A stretch of 64,000 bases of DNA from Streptococcus pseudopneumoniae. Lineage in GTDB: Bacteria; Bacillota; Bacilli; Lactobacillales; Streptococcaceae. The translations under genes and the position numbers were made by a program. Positions 11,443 through 20,286 of the stretch are shown piece after piece. Every line of letters begins with the position of its first letter. Positions within the stretch are counted from its first letter, which is position 1. The notes below the pieces were generated by a model. That model did not search any database, had not been told where the DNA came from, and saw only the letters and a program-made list of their open reading frames with translations. The stretch spans positions 36,385 through 100,384 of the forward strand of contig NZ_JWAJ01000077.1 of NCBI RefSeq assembly GCF_001068775.1. The letters are read 5' to 3'.

Positions 11443-13590
11443 ATGATTTCTATTATTGAGAAAAACTATTTTAAAATTAATCTGGTATTTTTATCAGTCA
11501 TATCTTTTTATTGTATGGCGGGACTTATTGTTCCCCTTCAATTCATCTCTGCGAATAAATTTGTTACCCTAGGCATGACTCTTATGGGAGTTCTACTAGG
11601 TTTGTATAATTTCTTTGTAAAAAAAGCTTATTTATTTGTGAGAAAAATTGAGTATCTAATCCTCTTTTTTGCCATGAATATAATCACAAGTTTACTGGTG
11701 ATTAAGTATGGCTTTTCAACGAATATCAAGAACTTAGTAGTATTCTTTATCTATTTCTTTGCTATTTACCCAATTTTTCAAAGCTTTAGTAAAGAAAAAT
11801 CTCGCCTTTTGTTTAACCTATTCTTCTCAGTCATTACTGTAGCTAATACTGTGGGAGTTTTCATTTCTCTTGTTCAATTCTTTATGTTGATTGGTTACAG
11901 AGTTTTCGACTATAAAGGATTGTTAATTCGTCAAGGATTTGTTGAATCCCGTTTATTTGGTATTTTAGCAAGTCCCAACTATCTTTCGATTATTTCACTA
12001 ATCGTCATTATCTATTTATGGATGAGACTTTCTGCTTTAAACAAAATTGTTAAAACTCTAGCTATTTCTTCCATTGTTTTAAACTTTGCCTATATAGTTC
12101 TATCAGGTTCAAGAACGACTTACATCTGTTTGGTTGTGGCCGCTTTTCTATATTCTTTAGTGAAATTTGAATTCCGTAACAAGCTAAAATCTTTTGTCGC
12201 CGTATTGTTGACAGTGGGACTAGTATTTTTATCTTATAATGGTGTCAAGTACAGTAGTGATCTGTATTTGAAAGCTCACTCTGCAGAAATTCAGCTCAAT
12301 AAAGAAAAAGGTAAAAACAATAATTTAACCTTGGAGAGAACTGATACTAGCGAAGAAAATATTTCCAATAATCGATTTGCAATTTGGCAATCGACAGCCT
12401 CGTTCATTCCAAAGAGACCATTATTTGGTTACTCAGCAGGTAACTGGTATGAGTTAGGGAAAACTTATGATGCAAGTGCATATATCATTAAAGAACATTA
12501 CTTAACTCACAATGGATACCTAGAGTTATTATTCTATAACGGATTACTTGGTTTCCTTCCTTTCGCTGCCTTTATGATTTCATTCATCTTGGCAAGCATC
12601 AAGAAATTCCTAAAAGATAAAAAGGATAAGATAACAGATAATGAGCTTGTTTCTGGTCTACTTATGACGGTTGTTATCTTAATTTCTAATTTGTTCTTGA
12701 GCTCAACTCTCTATGGTATTTCATTGTTGGGTTGTATTCTATTTATGATTTCAGGCTATTATTTCTCTGTTATTTCTAAAAAGAGAGATGGATACAGAAG
12801 ACTATCTGAAGAAGAGATTAAAGAAGTAGAATTAGGAGTGATGGACTACATTCATAATCTCTGTGAAAAAGAGCATATTAATTATTCTTTGGCTTATGGA
12901 ACTCTATTAGGAGCCGTTAGACATAAGGGTTATATTCCTTGGGATGATGATATTGATATCTCATTGAAACGTGATGAGTATGACAAGCTATACCAAGCAG
13001 TTCTACGGGACAATGACCCTATCTATAAAGTAGCATCTTGGGAAAATGATGCTCGCTATCCTTATCCATTTTATCGAGTTTATGATGCTCGTACGGTGTA
13101 TGAAAACAATTACATTGAAAATGATATCGATCTAGGAATTTGTGTGGATGTATTCCCATTTGATTATTACGCTGATGTCAATAAAGAGATGGTTAAACTA
13201 GATACCTATCGCAGACTTTCTGTTTATACTCTCTATGGTATTCATAGTAAAAATGCCGGATTGAAGAATGTTGTCAGATATCTATTAGTACTTGTTTTCC
13301 GTTTAACAAGAGTTAAAACTTGGAATAAAAAGATGAACATTCTCTCAATGCAGGCTAATGATAATGATTCTATTGATTATTTGATGGAAAATAAGAGAAC
13401 TTCTACAAAATTTGAGAAGACGTTGCTTGATAAAGTAATGGATAGCACATTCGAAGATAGAATTTATAAAATTCCAGAAGCTTCTCACCAGATCTTGTCA
13501 GCTATCTACGGTGATGATTTTATGGAAATTCCACCAGTTGAAAAACGAGTGAAACATGATGATTTTATCGCTTATATAAAAGAGGTGTAA
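11443..13590 (+). CDS. Fusion: Wzy/O-antigen ligase-like membrane polymerase plus C-terminal LicD domain
   Basis: 715 aa. Residues 1-440 contain about eleven hydrophobic helices and a large loop with FIPKRPLFGYSAGNW and HNGYLELLFYNGLLG, typical of Wzy/WaaL-like polymerases and ligases (Wzy_C). Residues 450-715 are a complete LicD domain: INYSLAYGTLLGAVRHKGYI, PWDDDIDISLKRDEYDKLY, then GICVDVFPFDYY. The first half likely polymerises teichoic acid repeats across the membrane, and the second adds phosphorylcholine or a related group inside. The pneumococcal counterpart, a TarP-like polymerase, is, as I remember it, not fused. An AGGAGAG ribosome binding site precedes the ATG. Confidence 0.8.
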   Translation: MISIIEKNYFKINLVFLSVISFYCMAGLIVPLQFISANKFVTLGMTLMGVLLGLYNFFVKKAYLFVRKIEYLILFFAMNIITSLLVIKYGFSTNIKNLVVFFIYFFAIYPIFQSFSKEKSRLLFNLFFSVITVANTVGVFISLVQFFMLIGYRVFDYKGLLIRQGFVESRLFGILASPNYLSIISLIVIIYLWMRLSALNKIVKTLAISSIVLNFAYIVLSGSRTTYICLVVAAFLYSLVKFEFRNKLKSFVAVLLTVGLVFLSYNGVKYSSDLYLKAHSAEIQLNKEKGKNNNLTLERTDTSEENISNNRFAIWQSTASFIPKRPLFGYSAGNWYELGKTYDASAYIIKEHYLTHNGYLELLFYNGLLGFLPFAAFMISFILASIKKFLKDKKDKITDNELVSGLLMTVVILISNLFLSSTLYGISLLGCILFMISGYYFSVISKKRDGYRRLSEEEIKEVELGVMDYIHNLCEKEHINYSLAYGTLLGAVRHKGYIPWDDDIDISLKRDEYDKLYQAVLRDNDPIYKVASWENDARYPYPFYRVYDARTVYENNYIENDIDLGICVDVFPFDYYADVNKEMVKLDTYRRLSVYTLYGIHSKNAGLKNVVRYLLVLVFRLTRVKTWNKKMNILSMQANDNDSIDYLMENKRTSTKFEKTLLDKVMDSTFEDRIYKIPEASHQILSAIYGDDFMEIPPVEKRVKHDDFIAYIKEV

Positions 13591-13593
13591 GAC

Positions 13594-14304
13594 GTGTTAC
13601 AATGGTTAAAAAGAAGTTTGGCAAGTCTTTTAGGGGACAAGAAAGATCTCATCAAGAACTTACCAATCATTAAAAGTCTCAATGACAAAGCGAACGTTGA
13701 ATTGGACTCCAAAAGAAGTGAGTTGTTAAAAGACAACTTTGAAGAAATTCTTCAAACTATTTATAGTTCTCCTTTAAAAGATTATGATATTTGGTTGGAT
13801 TTTGGGACTCTATTAGGCTTTTTTAGAGAAAATGATTTTATTAGCCATGACCTGGATATGGATTTTGGCATCATTATTCCAGATTATCAACGCTTTGTAG
13901 AGGATGAACAATATCTCTTGGAAAGAGGTTTTTCAAGAACCAAAGAATTTTACTACAATAAACAATTGGTAGAACTATCATACAGCTTTAAAGGTTTGAA
14001 TGTAGATTTTATTGTTTATGATAAAAAAGGGGAAACAATCTCCTCAGATACGATTTTCTTTATGATCAATGCATTGGGAACACCAACTCGTCATGAGGTC
14101 TATCATTACGAATTGCCATTCAGTCAATTGCAAGTCGCTAACTTTAAGGGCGTAGATGTGAAGATTCCAGAGAACACAAGAGAATATATCAGTCACTTGT
14201 ATGGACTTGATTTTGAAACTCCGAATACCAACTATAACTGGAAAGAAAATCCAATCTATAAACAAGGTGATGCAAAATTAGCCCGAGTTGTGTTAAGGAA
14301 ATAA
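13594..14304 (+). CDS. LicD/fukutin-like nucleotidyltransferase-fold protein
   Basis: 236 aa. A divergent LicD-type domain: WLDFGTLLGFFRENDFISHD followed by LDMDFGI, which keeps the GTLLG-loop-DxD arrangement but has HDLDMD in place of the usual PWDDDID. The C-terminus has REYISHLYGLDFETP, equivalent to the 'YGdw..P' end of the family. The GTG start at 13594 is supported by GAGGTG 6 bp upstream. It directly follows the fusion gene (3 bp), so it is in the same operon. It may add a different phospho-substituent; the ligand is unknown. Confidence 0.72.
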   Translation: MLQWLKRSLASLLGDKKDLIKNLPIIKSLNDKANVELDSKRSELLKDNFEEILQTIYSSPLKDYDIWLDFGTLLGFFRENDFISHDLDMDFGIIIPDYQRFVEDEQYLLERGFSRTKEFYYNKQLVELSYSFKGLNVDFIVYDKKGETISSDTIFFMINALGTPTRHEVYHYELPFSQLQVANFKGVDVKIPENTREYISHLYGLDFETPNTNYNWKENPIYKQGDAKLARVVLRK

Positions 14305-14375
14305 GCTAAGTACACTTATACAAAGTCTATTTGTGAATGGACACTAGAGAAGTTTTAAGGAAAGAAGTGATAAAA

Positions 14376-16877
14376 TTGAAAAAGTCAAAAAAGTCAATCT
14401 TATTTAGTATTATACTCTTGTCAATTACTACAAATCACCTTCAAGCAGTGAAGGCAGATACAATCTCAGCTGGTTCTGGGAACCGTATCCACTTTATCAA
14501 TACCAAGGGAGCTTCAGGAAGTGATGCCATTCTTTTAGAGAGTAATGGTCACTATGCCCTAATTGATATGGGGGAAGATTATGATTTTCCAGATGGAACG
14601 GATCCGCGTTATCCAAGTCGAGTTGGTATCTCAAGACAGAATGAACTAGTTTTAGAAGATAGACTATTTCGTCATTTAAATCGGCTTGGTATTCAGAAAT
14701 TTGATTTTATCTTAGGGACCCATGTCCATAGTGATCATATAGGTGGTGCAGATGAGGTTCTAAAACGTTATCCAGTTGGAAAACTTTATTTAAAAAAATA
14801 TACCGATGAACGAATTACCAGTCAATGGCGTTTGTGGGATAACCTATTTAATTATGATAATGCACTCAATGTTGCTCGTGAAAAAGGAGTAACTATTGTT
14901 CAAGATATTAAGGAAGAAGATAGTCGCTTCAAATTGGGTGATATGGATATCCAACTCTACAACTATAAAAATGAGTATGGTCCGGATGGCAAATTGAAAA
15001 GAGTCTATGATGATAATTCGAATTCATTGGTTGCAGTTGTAACTGTTGCAGGGAAAAAAATTTATCTTGGTGGTGACTTAGATAATGCTGAAGGTGCTGA
15101 GGATAGATTAGGTCCAGAAATTGGCAAAGTAGACATGATGAAATGGAATCATCATTATGATGCTCAAATTTCAAATACAATTCCTTTTTTAGATTCTCTT
15201 TCACCTAGTATGGTTGTACATACGTCTTCTTATGATGCAAATCTGGCTACAACAAGAGATTATCTAAAACAGAAGAATATTCAGGTTGTCCATGCTTCTA
15301 GTCTAACTAAGGATGCGACGGTATTTAATATTGCTGCTTCTGGTTTTACAAATGTTTCTGATTCTTTCCCAGATATTCCTACAGTATCTGAGGGATGGTA
15401 TCAAGAAGATGGTTACTGGAAGTATCGTTTGACTGATAATGAAATGGCCATCGGATGGAGAAAAATCGATAATGTCTATTATTTCTTTAATGGAAAAGGT
15501 CAAATGCAGGCAAACAAATGGATTCATTTGAATGACAGCAGAGAAAAGCTGGAAGGCAACTGGTATTATCTAAATAGCAATGGGAAGATGCAGTATGAGG
15601 GTTGGTTTAAGCAAGATGGTTCATGGTACTATATCAGCTCTACAGGTGCAAGACGTTATAATGAACTAGCTGAAATCGGTGGGCAGAAGTACCTCTTTGA
15701 TAAAGATGGTAAAATGCTTACTGGCTCACAAGTCTTTAATGGCAAGAAAATGTTCTTTGCAAGTAGCGGAGCTTTAGAGACAGATGAGACAGGCTCTGGT
15801 TGGAAAAAGATTGAATCAAACTGGTACTACTTTGATGAAGAAGGAAAACAAATAGTTGGTAAAAAAGAAATCAATGGAGTAACCTACTACTTTGATAATA
15901 AGGGAGTTATGCAAACAGGTTGGGCCTTGATTGAAGGGCATTGGAACTATTTTGCAAGTTCCGGAGCGATGAAAACAGGCTGGATCAAGGATAAAGATAC
16001 TTGGTATTACTTGGATAAAGAAGGTGTCATGCAAACTGGCCTACAAGAGATTGAAGGAACTCGTTATTATCTAAATGCAAGTGGAGCCATGCAAACAGGT
16101 TGGAAGTGGTTCGATAATCATTATAGCTACTTCACAAGCAGTGGAGCAATGAAGACAGGTTGGCTCAAAGATAAGGGTCTTTGGTACTATCTAGATAAAG
16201 AAGGTATCATGCAAACTGGCCTACAAGAAATTGAAGGAACTCGCTATTATCTCAATGCAAGTGGATCTATGCAGACCGGCTGGAAATGGCTTGATAATCA
16301 TTATAGCTACTTTACAAGCAGCGGAGCAATGAGAACAGGCTGGCTCAAAGAAAACGAACTTTGGTATTATCTAGATAAAGATGGTATCATGCAAACAGGT
16401 CTTCAAGAAATCGATGGAAGCCGTTATTATCTCAATGCAAGTGGATCTATGCAGACCGGCTGGAAATGGCTAGACAATCATTATTACTACTTTGCAACTA
16501 GCGGAGCTATGAAGACAGGTTGGTTCCAAGATAAGGACACATGGTACTATCTAGACAAGGAAGGCATCATGCTAACAGGTATTCAAGAGATTGATGGCTC
16601 TCGTTATTATCTCAATACTAGCGGCGCAATGGAGACTGGTTGGAAACAGTTGAATGGCAACTGGTACTATTTCCAAGCAGATGGTTCACTTCTAAGAAAT
16701 GGAACAACACCTGATGGCTACAAGGTCAATCAAGATGGCATTTGGAGCTTGAATCCTGATAAAGAAGACCAAGGAAGTCCAGAAGAACCTAAGAAGGATT
16801 CTGATAAGTCAGTAGATAAGGAAGAAAAATCAGCAGATGCCCAAGAAACTTCGACTTTGAAGGCAGATAAAGAATAA
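14376..16877 (+). CDS. Secreted choline-binding phosphorylcholine esterase-like protein (Pce/CbpE paralogue)
   Basis: 833 aa. Signal peptide at residues 1-27 (KKSKKSILFSIILLSI then an AVKA cleavage region). A metallo-beta-lactamase-fold domain to about residue 320 has THVHSDHIGG, GGDLDN and NHHYDA, the zinc ligands of phosphorylcholine esterases; DGTDPRYPSR and DDNSNS also match pneumococcal Pce. About twenty GW/choline-binding repeats follow, then a Lys/Glu/Asp-rich tail. Pce removes phosphorylcholine from teichoic acids at the cell surface. The TTG at 14376 has AAGGAAAG upstream and directly begins the signal peptide; an in-frame ATG at 14337 has no ribosome binding site. The start is not certain. 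Confidence 0.85.
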   Translation: MKKSKKSILFSIILLSITTNHLQAVKADTISAGSGNRIHFINTKGASGSDAILLESNGHYALIDMGEDYDFPDGTDPRYPSRVGISRQNELVLEDRLFRHLNRLGIQKFDFILGTHVHSDHIGGADEVLKRYPVGKLYLKKYTDERITSQWRLWDNLFNYDNALNVAREKGVTIVQDIKEEDSRFKLGDMDIQLYNYKNEYGPDGKLKRVYDDNSNSLVAVVTVAGKKIYLGGDLDNAEGAEDRLGPEIGKVDMMKWNHHYDAQISNTIPFLDSLSPSMVVHTSSYDANLATTRDYLKQKNIQVVHASSLTKDATVFNIAASGFTNVSDSFPDIPTVSEGWYQEDGYWKYRLTDNEMAIGWRKIDNVYYFFNGKGQMQANKWIHLNDSREKLEGNWYYLNSNGKMQYEGWFKQDGSWYYISSTGARRYNELAEIGGQKYLFDKDGKMLTGSQVFNGKKMFFASSGALETDETGSGWKKIESNWYYFDEEGKQIVGKKEINGVTYYFDNKGVMQTGWALIEGHWNYFASSGAMKTGWIKDKDTWYYLDKEGVMQTGLQEIEGTRYYLNASGAMQTGWKWFDNHYSYFTSSGAMKTGWLKDKGLWYYLDKEGIMQTGLQEIEGTRYYLNASGSMQTGWKWLDNHYSYFTSSGAMRTGWLKENELWYYLDKDGIMQTGLQEIDGSRYYLNASGSMQTGWKWLDNHYYYFATSGAMKTGWFQDKDTWYYLDKEGIMLTGIQEIDGSRYYLNTSGAMETGWKQLNGNWYYFQADGSLLRNGTTPDGYKVNQDGIWSLNPDKEDQGSPEEPKKDSDKSVDKEEKSADAQETSTLKADKE
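15979..16698 (+). repeat. Four tandem 180-bp repeats in the choline-binding domain
   Basis: The GGC/GGT-TGG codons at 15979, 16159, 16339 and 16519 are spaced by exactly 180 bp. Each unit encodes 60 aa made of three GW-type choline-binding motifs of about 20 aa. High nucleotide identity between units suggests recent duplication and a potential to vary in copy number by recombination. Confidence 0.85.
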
Positions 16878-16970
16878 GTGCTTTTTACCTCTTACTAAGT
16901 TTTTGAGAAAACTTCCTTTGTGCTAGTCTTTCACTCACTAACTAGTTTTCTCATGAAATAGTATTTATAT

Positions 16971-17034
16971 ACATCTCAAAGAATCGATCAATGTTTTTAG
17001 AATGAGAATATTGATCAGCTTTGGGATGTTTTTT
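16971..17034 (+). terminator. Intrinsic terminator after the Pce-like gene
   Basis: A long stem, ACATCTCAAAG...GATCAAT paired with ATTGATCAGCTTTGGGATGT, is followed by six T. The rest of 16878-17140 shows no reading frame of note. Confidence 0.8.
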
Positions 17035-17140
17035 GATTCTTTATACCCTAAGTTGTTGAAAATAGCCCCTATCGTCTTCAAATCGAAATATTTTGATAAG
17101 AAATTTTAAAAAACACAGATTAGATAAATAAGAAAAATTA

Positions 17141-17149
17141 TGGTATAAT
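17141..17149 (+). promoter_or_regulatory. Extended -10 promoter for prfB
   Basis: TG-G-TATAAT, 25 bp before the prfB ATG. AAAAAAGGAG follows as the ribosome binding site. Confidence 0.65.
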
Positions 17150-17174
17150 AAAACGATGCAAAAAAGGAGTAAAT

Positions 17175-18270
17175 ATGGACATTTCAGAAATTCGTCAAAA
17201 AATTGACGCCAATCGTGAAAAATTAGCTTCTTTTAGGGGGTCTCTTTGACCTCGAAGGGTTAGAAGAAGAAATTGCCATTTTGGAAAACAAAATGACAGA
17301 ACCTGATTTTTGGAACGATAATATTGCGGCCCAAAAAACGTCGCAAGAATTAAATGAACTTAAAAATACCTACAATACCTTCCATACCATGGAAGAGTTG
17401 CAGGATGAGGTTGAAATCTTACTAGACTTTTTAGCAGAGGATGAGTCTGTCAAGGATGAGTTGGTTGAGAAGCTAGCTGAGCTAGATCAGATGATGACTA
17501 GCTATGAGATGACTCTGCTCTTGTCAGAGCCTTATGATCATAATAATGCTATTTTAGAGATTCACCCAGGATCTGGAGGAACAGAAGCCCAAGACTGGGG
17601 AGATATGCTCCTTCGTATGTACACTCGTTACGGAAATGCTAAAGGCTTCAAGGTTGAAGTCTTGGACTATCAAGCTGGTGATGAAGCAGGAATTAAGTCG
17701 GTGACCTTGTCTTTTGAAGGGCCAAATGCTTATGGACTTCTCAAGTCAGAAATGGGAGTTCACCGTTTGGTACGTATCTCACCATTTGACTCAGCTAAGC
17801 GTCGTCACACCTCGTTTACTTCTGTAGAAGTTATGCCAGAGTTGGATGATACTATTGAAGTTGACATCCGAGAAGATGATATCAAGATGGATACTTTCCG
17901 CTCGGGTGGAGCAGGTGGACAAAACGTCAACAAGGTTTCAACAGGTGTTCGCTTGACCCATATTCCGACAGGGATTGTCGTTGCATCAACCGTAGACCGT
18001 ACTCAGTATGGAAACCGAGATCGTGCGATGAAGATGCTCCAGGCAAAACTTTATCAGATGGAGCAGGAAAAGAAAGCTGCTGAGGTAGATGCCCTTAAGG
18101 GGGATAAGAAGGAAATCACATGGGGAAGCCAAATCCGCTCCTATGTATTTACCCCTTATACCATGGTCAAAGACCACCGTACCAGCTTTGAAGTTGCGCA
18201 GGTAGATAAGGTCATGGATGGAGACCTAGATGGTTTCATCGATGCCTATTTAAAATGGCGTATTAGTTAA
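17175..18270 (+). CDS. prfB: Peptide chain release factor 2, with programmed +1 frameshift
   Basis: 364 aa after frameshift. RF2 ends translation at UGA and UAA. Frame 0 runs 24 codons from the ATG at 17175 to CTT, then an in-frame TGA at 17247-17249. An internal Shine-Dalgarno AGGGGG at 17235-17240 and the slippery CTT-TGA-C give a +1 shift, skipping T17247 and continuing at GAC. This autoregulates RF2 levels. The downstream protein has the anticodon-like SPF in [10 protein letters not shown] and the catalytic GGQ in [10 protein letters not shown]. Length is normal once the shift is applied. ftsE follows by 15 bp. Confidence 0.96.
17235..17250 (+). promoter_or_regulatory. prfB programmed +1 frameshift signal
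   Basis: AGGGGG-TCT-CTT-TGA-C: an SD-like hexamer three bases upstream of CTT, with UGA in the A site followed by C, the weakest stop context. This matches the classical RF2 frameshift site. Confidence 0.95.
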
Positions 18271-18285
18271 AAGAAAGGAAGTCAC

Positions 18286-18978
18286 ATGTCGATCATTGAA
18301 ATGAGAGATGTTGTCAAAAAGTATGACAACGGGACAACAGCCCTACGTGGCGTCTCTGTGAAAATTGAACCAGGAGAATTTGCCTATATCGTAGGTCCTT
18401 CAGGTGCAGGTAAGTCAACCTTTATCCGTGCCTTGTATCGTGAGGTTAAAGTTGAAAAAGGAAGTTTGCAGGTTGCAGGTTTTAACCTCGTGAAGATTAA
18501 AAAGAAAGATATTCCGCTCCTTCGTCGTAGTGTTGGAGTTGTCTTTCAGGATTACAAACTTTTGCCAAAGAAAACTGTTTATGAGAACATTGCTTACGCA
18601 ATGGAGGTTGTCGGTGAAAGCCGTCGCAATATCAAAAAACGTGTTATGGAAGTTTTGGATCTTGTTGGTTTAAAACACAAGGTTCGTTCATTCCCTAATG
18701 AATTGTCAGGTGGTGAGCAGCAACGTATCGCCATTGCTCGCGCTATCGTAAACAATCCTAAGGTCTTGATCGCGGACGAGCCAACAGGTAACTTGGACCC
18801 AGATAATTCATGGGAAATCATGAACCTTTTGGAACGTATCAATCTTCAAGGGACAACTGTTTTGATGGCCACTCACAACAGTCAAATCGTAAATACCTTG
18901 CGCCACCGTGTCATTGCCATCGAGAATGGTCGTGTGGTTCGTGACGAAGCGAAAGGAGAGTACGGATACGATGATTAG
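18286..18978 (+). CDS. ftsE: Cell division ATP-binding protein FtsE
   Basis: 230 aa ABC ATPase. Walker A GPSGAGKST, Q-loop VVFQDYKLLP, signature LSGGEQQRIAIARAI and Walker B VLIADEPTGNLD are all intact. FtsE and membrane partner FtsX form a complex at the septum that controls the peptidoglycan hydrolase PcsB in streptococci. AAAGGAAG precedes the ATG. It overlaps ftsX by 8 bp. Location between prfB and ftsX is conserved in Firmicutes. Confidence 0.96.
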   Translation: MSIIEMRDVVKKYDNGTTALRGVSVKIEPGEFAYIVGPSGAGKSTFIRALYREVKVEKGSLQVAGFNLVKIKKKDIPLLRRSVGVVFQDYKLLPKKTVYENIAYAMEVVGESRRNIKKRVMEVLDLVGLKHKVRSFPNELSGGEQQRIAIARAIVNNPKVLIADEPTGNLDPDNSWEIMNLLERINLQGTTVLMATHNSQIVNTLRHRVIAIENGRVVRDEAKGEYGYDD

Positions 18979-19897
18979 TAGATTTTTCCGCCATCTATTC
19001 GAAGCTTTAAAGAGTTTAAAGCGTAATGGGTGGATGACCATTGCTGCTGTCAGTTCAGTAATGATTACCTTGACCTTGGTTGCTATTTTTGCCTCAGTTA
19101 TCTTTAATACTGCAAAATTGGCAACGGATATCGAAAACAACGTACGTGTCATGGTTTATGTCCGTAAAGACGTTGAAGACAATAGTGAAACTATCGTCAA
19201 AGAAGGCCAGACAGTCACTAACAATGACTACCACAAGGTTTATGATGCCCTCAAGTCTATGCCAGCCGTTAAAAATGTAACCTTCTCAAGTAAAGAAGAG
19301 CAGTACCAAAAGTTGACTGAAACCATGGGTGACGAGTGGAAGGTTTTTGAAGGAGATGCCAATCCCCTTCATGATGCCTACATTGTCGATACCAATTCAC
19401 CAAGTGATGTGAAACCAGTCGCTGAAGAAGCTAAGAAAATCGAAGGAGTTTCTGAGGTTCAAGACGGTGGTGCCAATACGGAGCGTCTCTTCAAGTTGGC
19501 TTCCTTCATCCGTGTTTGGGGATTGGTCATTGCAGGACTCTTGATTTTCATCGCAGTCTTCTTGATTTCAAATACCATTCGTATCACTATCATTTCACGT
19601 AGTCGTGAAATTCAAATCATGCGTTTGGTTGGTGCTAAAAATAGCTACATTCGTGGGCCATTCTTGCTAGAAGGTGCCTTCATTGGGCTATTAGGAGCAA
19701 CTATTCCATCAATCATGGTTTACTTTATCTATAACCGAGTCTACCAATCAGTTAACCCATCTTTGGTTGGACAAAATCTATCTCTGATTACCCCAGATGC
19801 TTTTATTCCATTGATGATCGGTCTCTTGTTTGTCATCGGAATCTGTATCGGTTCACTTGGTTCAGGAATCTCAATGCGTCGATTCTTGAAAATCTAA
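18971..19897 (+). CDS. ftsX: Cell division membrane protein FtsX
   Basis: 308 aa. N-terminal cytoplasmic segment ISRFFRHLFEALKSLKRNGW, TM1 at about residues 22-45, an extracellular domain of about 130 aa (up to TERLFKLASF), then three TM helices, the usual FtsX layout. It passes ATP-driven movement of FtsE to extracellular PcsB. A longer in-frame start at 18908 exists but lies deep inside ftsE. The ATG at 18971 is preceded by AAAGGAGAG and gives the family's normal length. Confidence 0.95.
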   Translation: MISRFFRHLFEALKSLKRNGWMTIAAVSSVMITLTLVAIFASVIFNTAKLATDIENNVRVMVYVRKDVEDNSETIVKEGQTVTNNDYHKVYDALKSMPAVKNVTFSSKEEQYQKLTETMGDEWKVFEGDANPLHDAYIVDTNSPSDVKPVAEEAKKIEGVSEVQDGGANTERLFKLASFIRVWGLVIAGLLIFIAVFLISNTIRITIISRSREIQIMRLVGAKNSYIRGPFLLEGAFIGLLGATIPSIMVYFIYNRVYQSVNPSLVGQNLSLITPDAFIPLMIGLLFVIGICIGSLGSGISMRRFLKI

Positions 19898-19921
19898 GTA
19901 AGATAGTTTACTAAAATCTAT

Positions 19922-19971
19922 AAAAGTAGGATACCATCAGGCTTGACCGAGTCTGATGGTCCTACTTTTTA
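19922..19971 (+). terminator. Intrinsic terminator after ftsX
   Basis: Stem AAAGTAGGA-ACCATCAG against CTGATGGT-CCTACTTTTT with one bulge, ending in T5. Confidence 0.85.
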
Positions 19972-19988
19972 TGTGGAACTTATAAATC

Positions 19989-20138
19989 ATACTCTTCACA
20001 AATCTCTTCAAACCACGTCAGCTTCGTCTTGGCGTATATTTGTTACTGACTTCGTCAGTTCTATCCACAACCTCAAAACAGTGTTTTGAGCAACCTGCGG
20101 CTCGCTTCCTAGTTTGCTCTTTGATGTTCATTGAGTAT
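19989..20138 (+). repeat. BOX element (boxA-boxB-boxC, full length)
   Basis: Starts ATACTCTTCACAAATCTCTT with CCACGTCAGC (boxA), has TTACTGACTTCGTCAGTTCT (boxB palindrome) and CAAAACAGTGTTTTGAG with CTTCCTAGTTTGC (boxC), and ends in ATTGAGTAT. It lies in the 389-bp gap between ftsX and the MFS gene. BOX elements are dispersed non-autonomous repeats of pneumococci and relatives. Confidence 0.88.
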
Positions 20139-20145
20139 CAGTTGC

Positions 20146-20174
20146 TTGCCAATTTTTGGGAAACAGTGTATGAT
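20146..20174 (+). promoter_or_regulatory. Sigma-A-type promoter for the MFS transporter gene
   Basis: TTGCCA, 17-bp spacer, TATGAT. It lies eight bases after the BOX element and gives a leader of about 105 nt. The leader holds a small hairpin, AGATGAAAG / CTTTTATCT, of unknown role. Confidence 0.65.
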
Positions 20175-20286
20175 AGGGAAGGACCTTTTTGATAAAAGAG
20201 TGATAGGGACTAGATGAAAGATAACTTTTATCTCTACAGTAATATCTAGCTCTTTTGACTTAACATAAATAATGAATGAGGATAAA

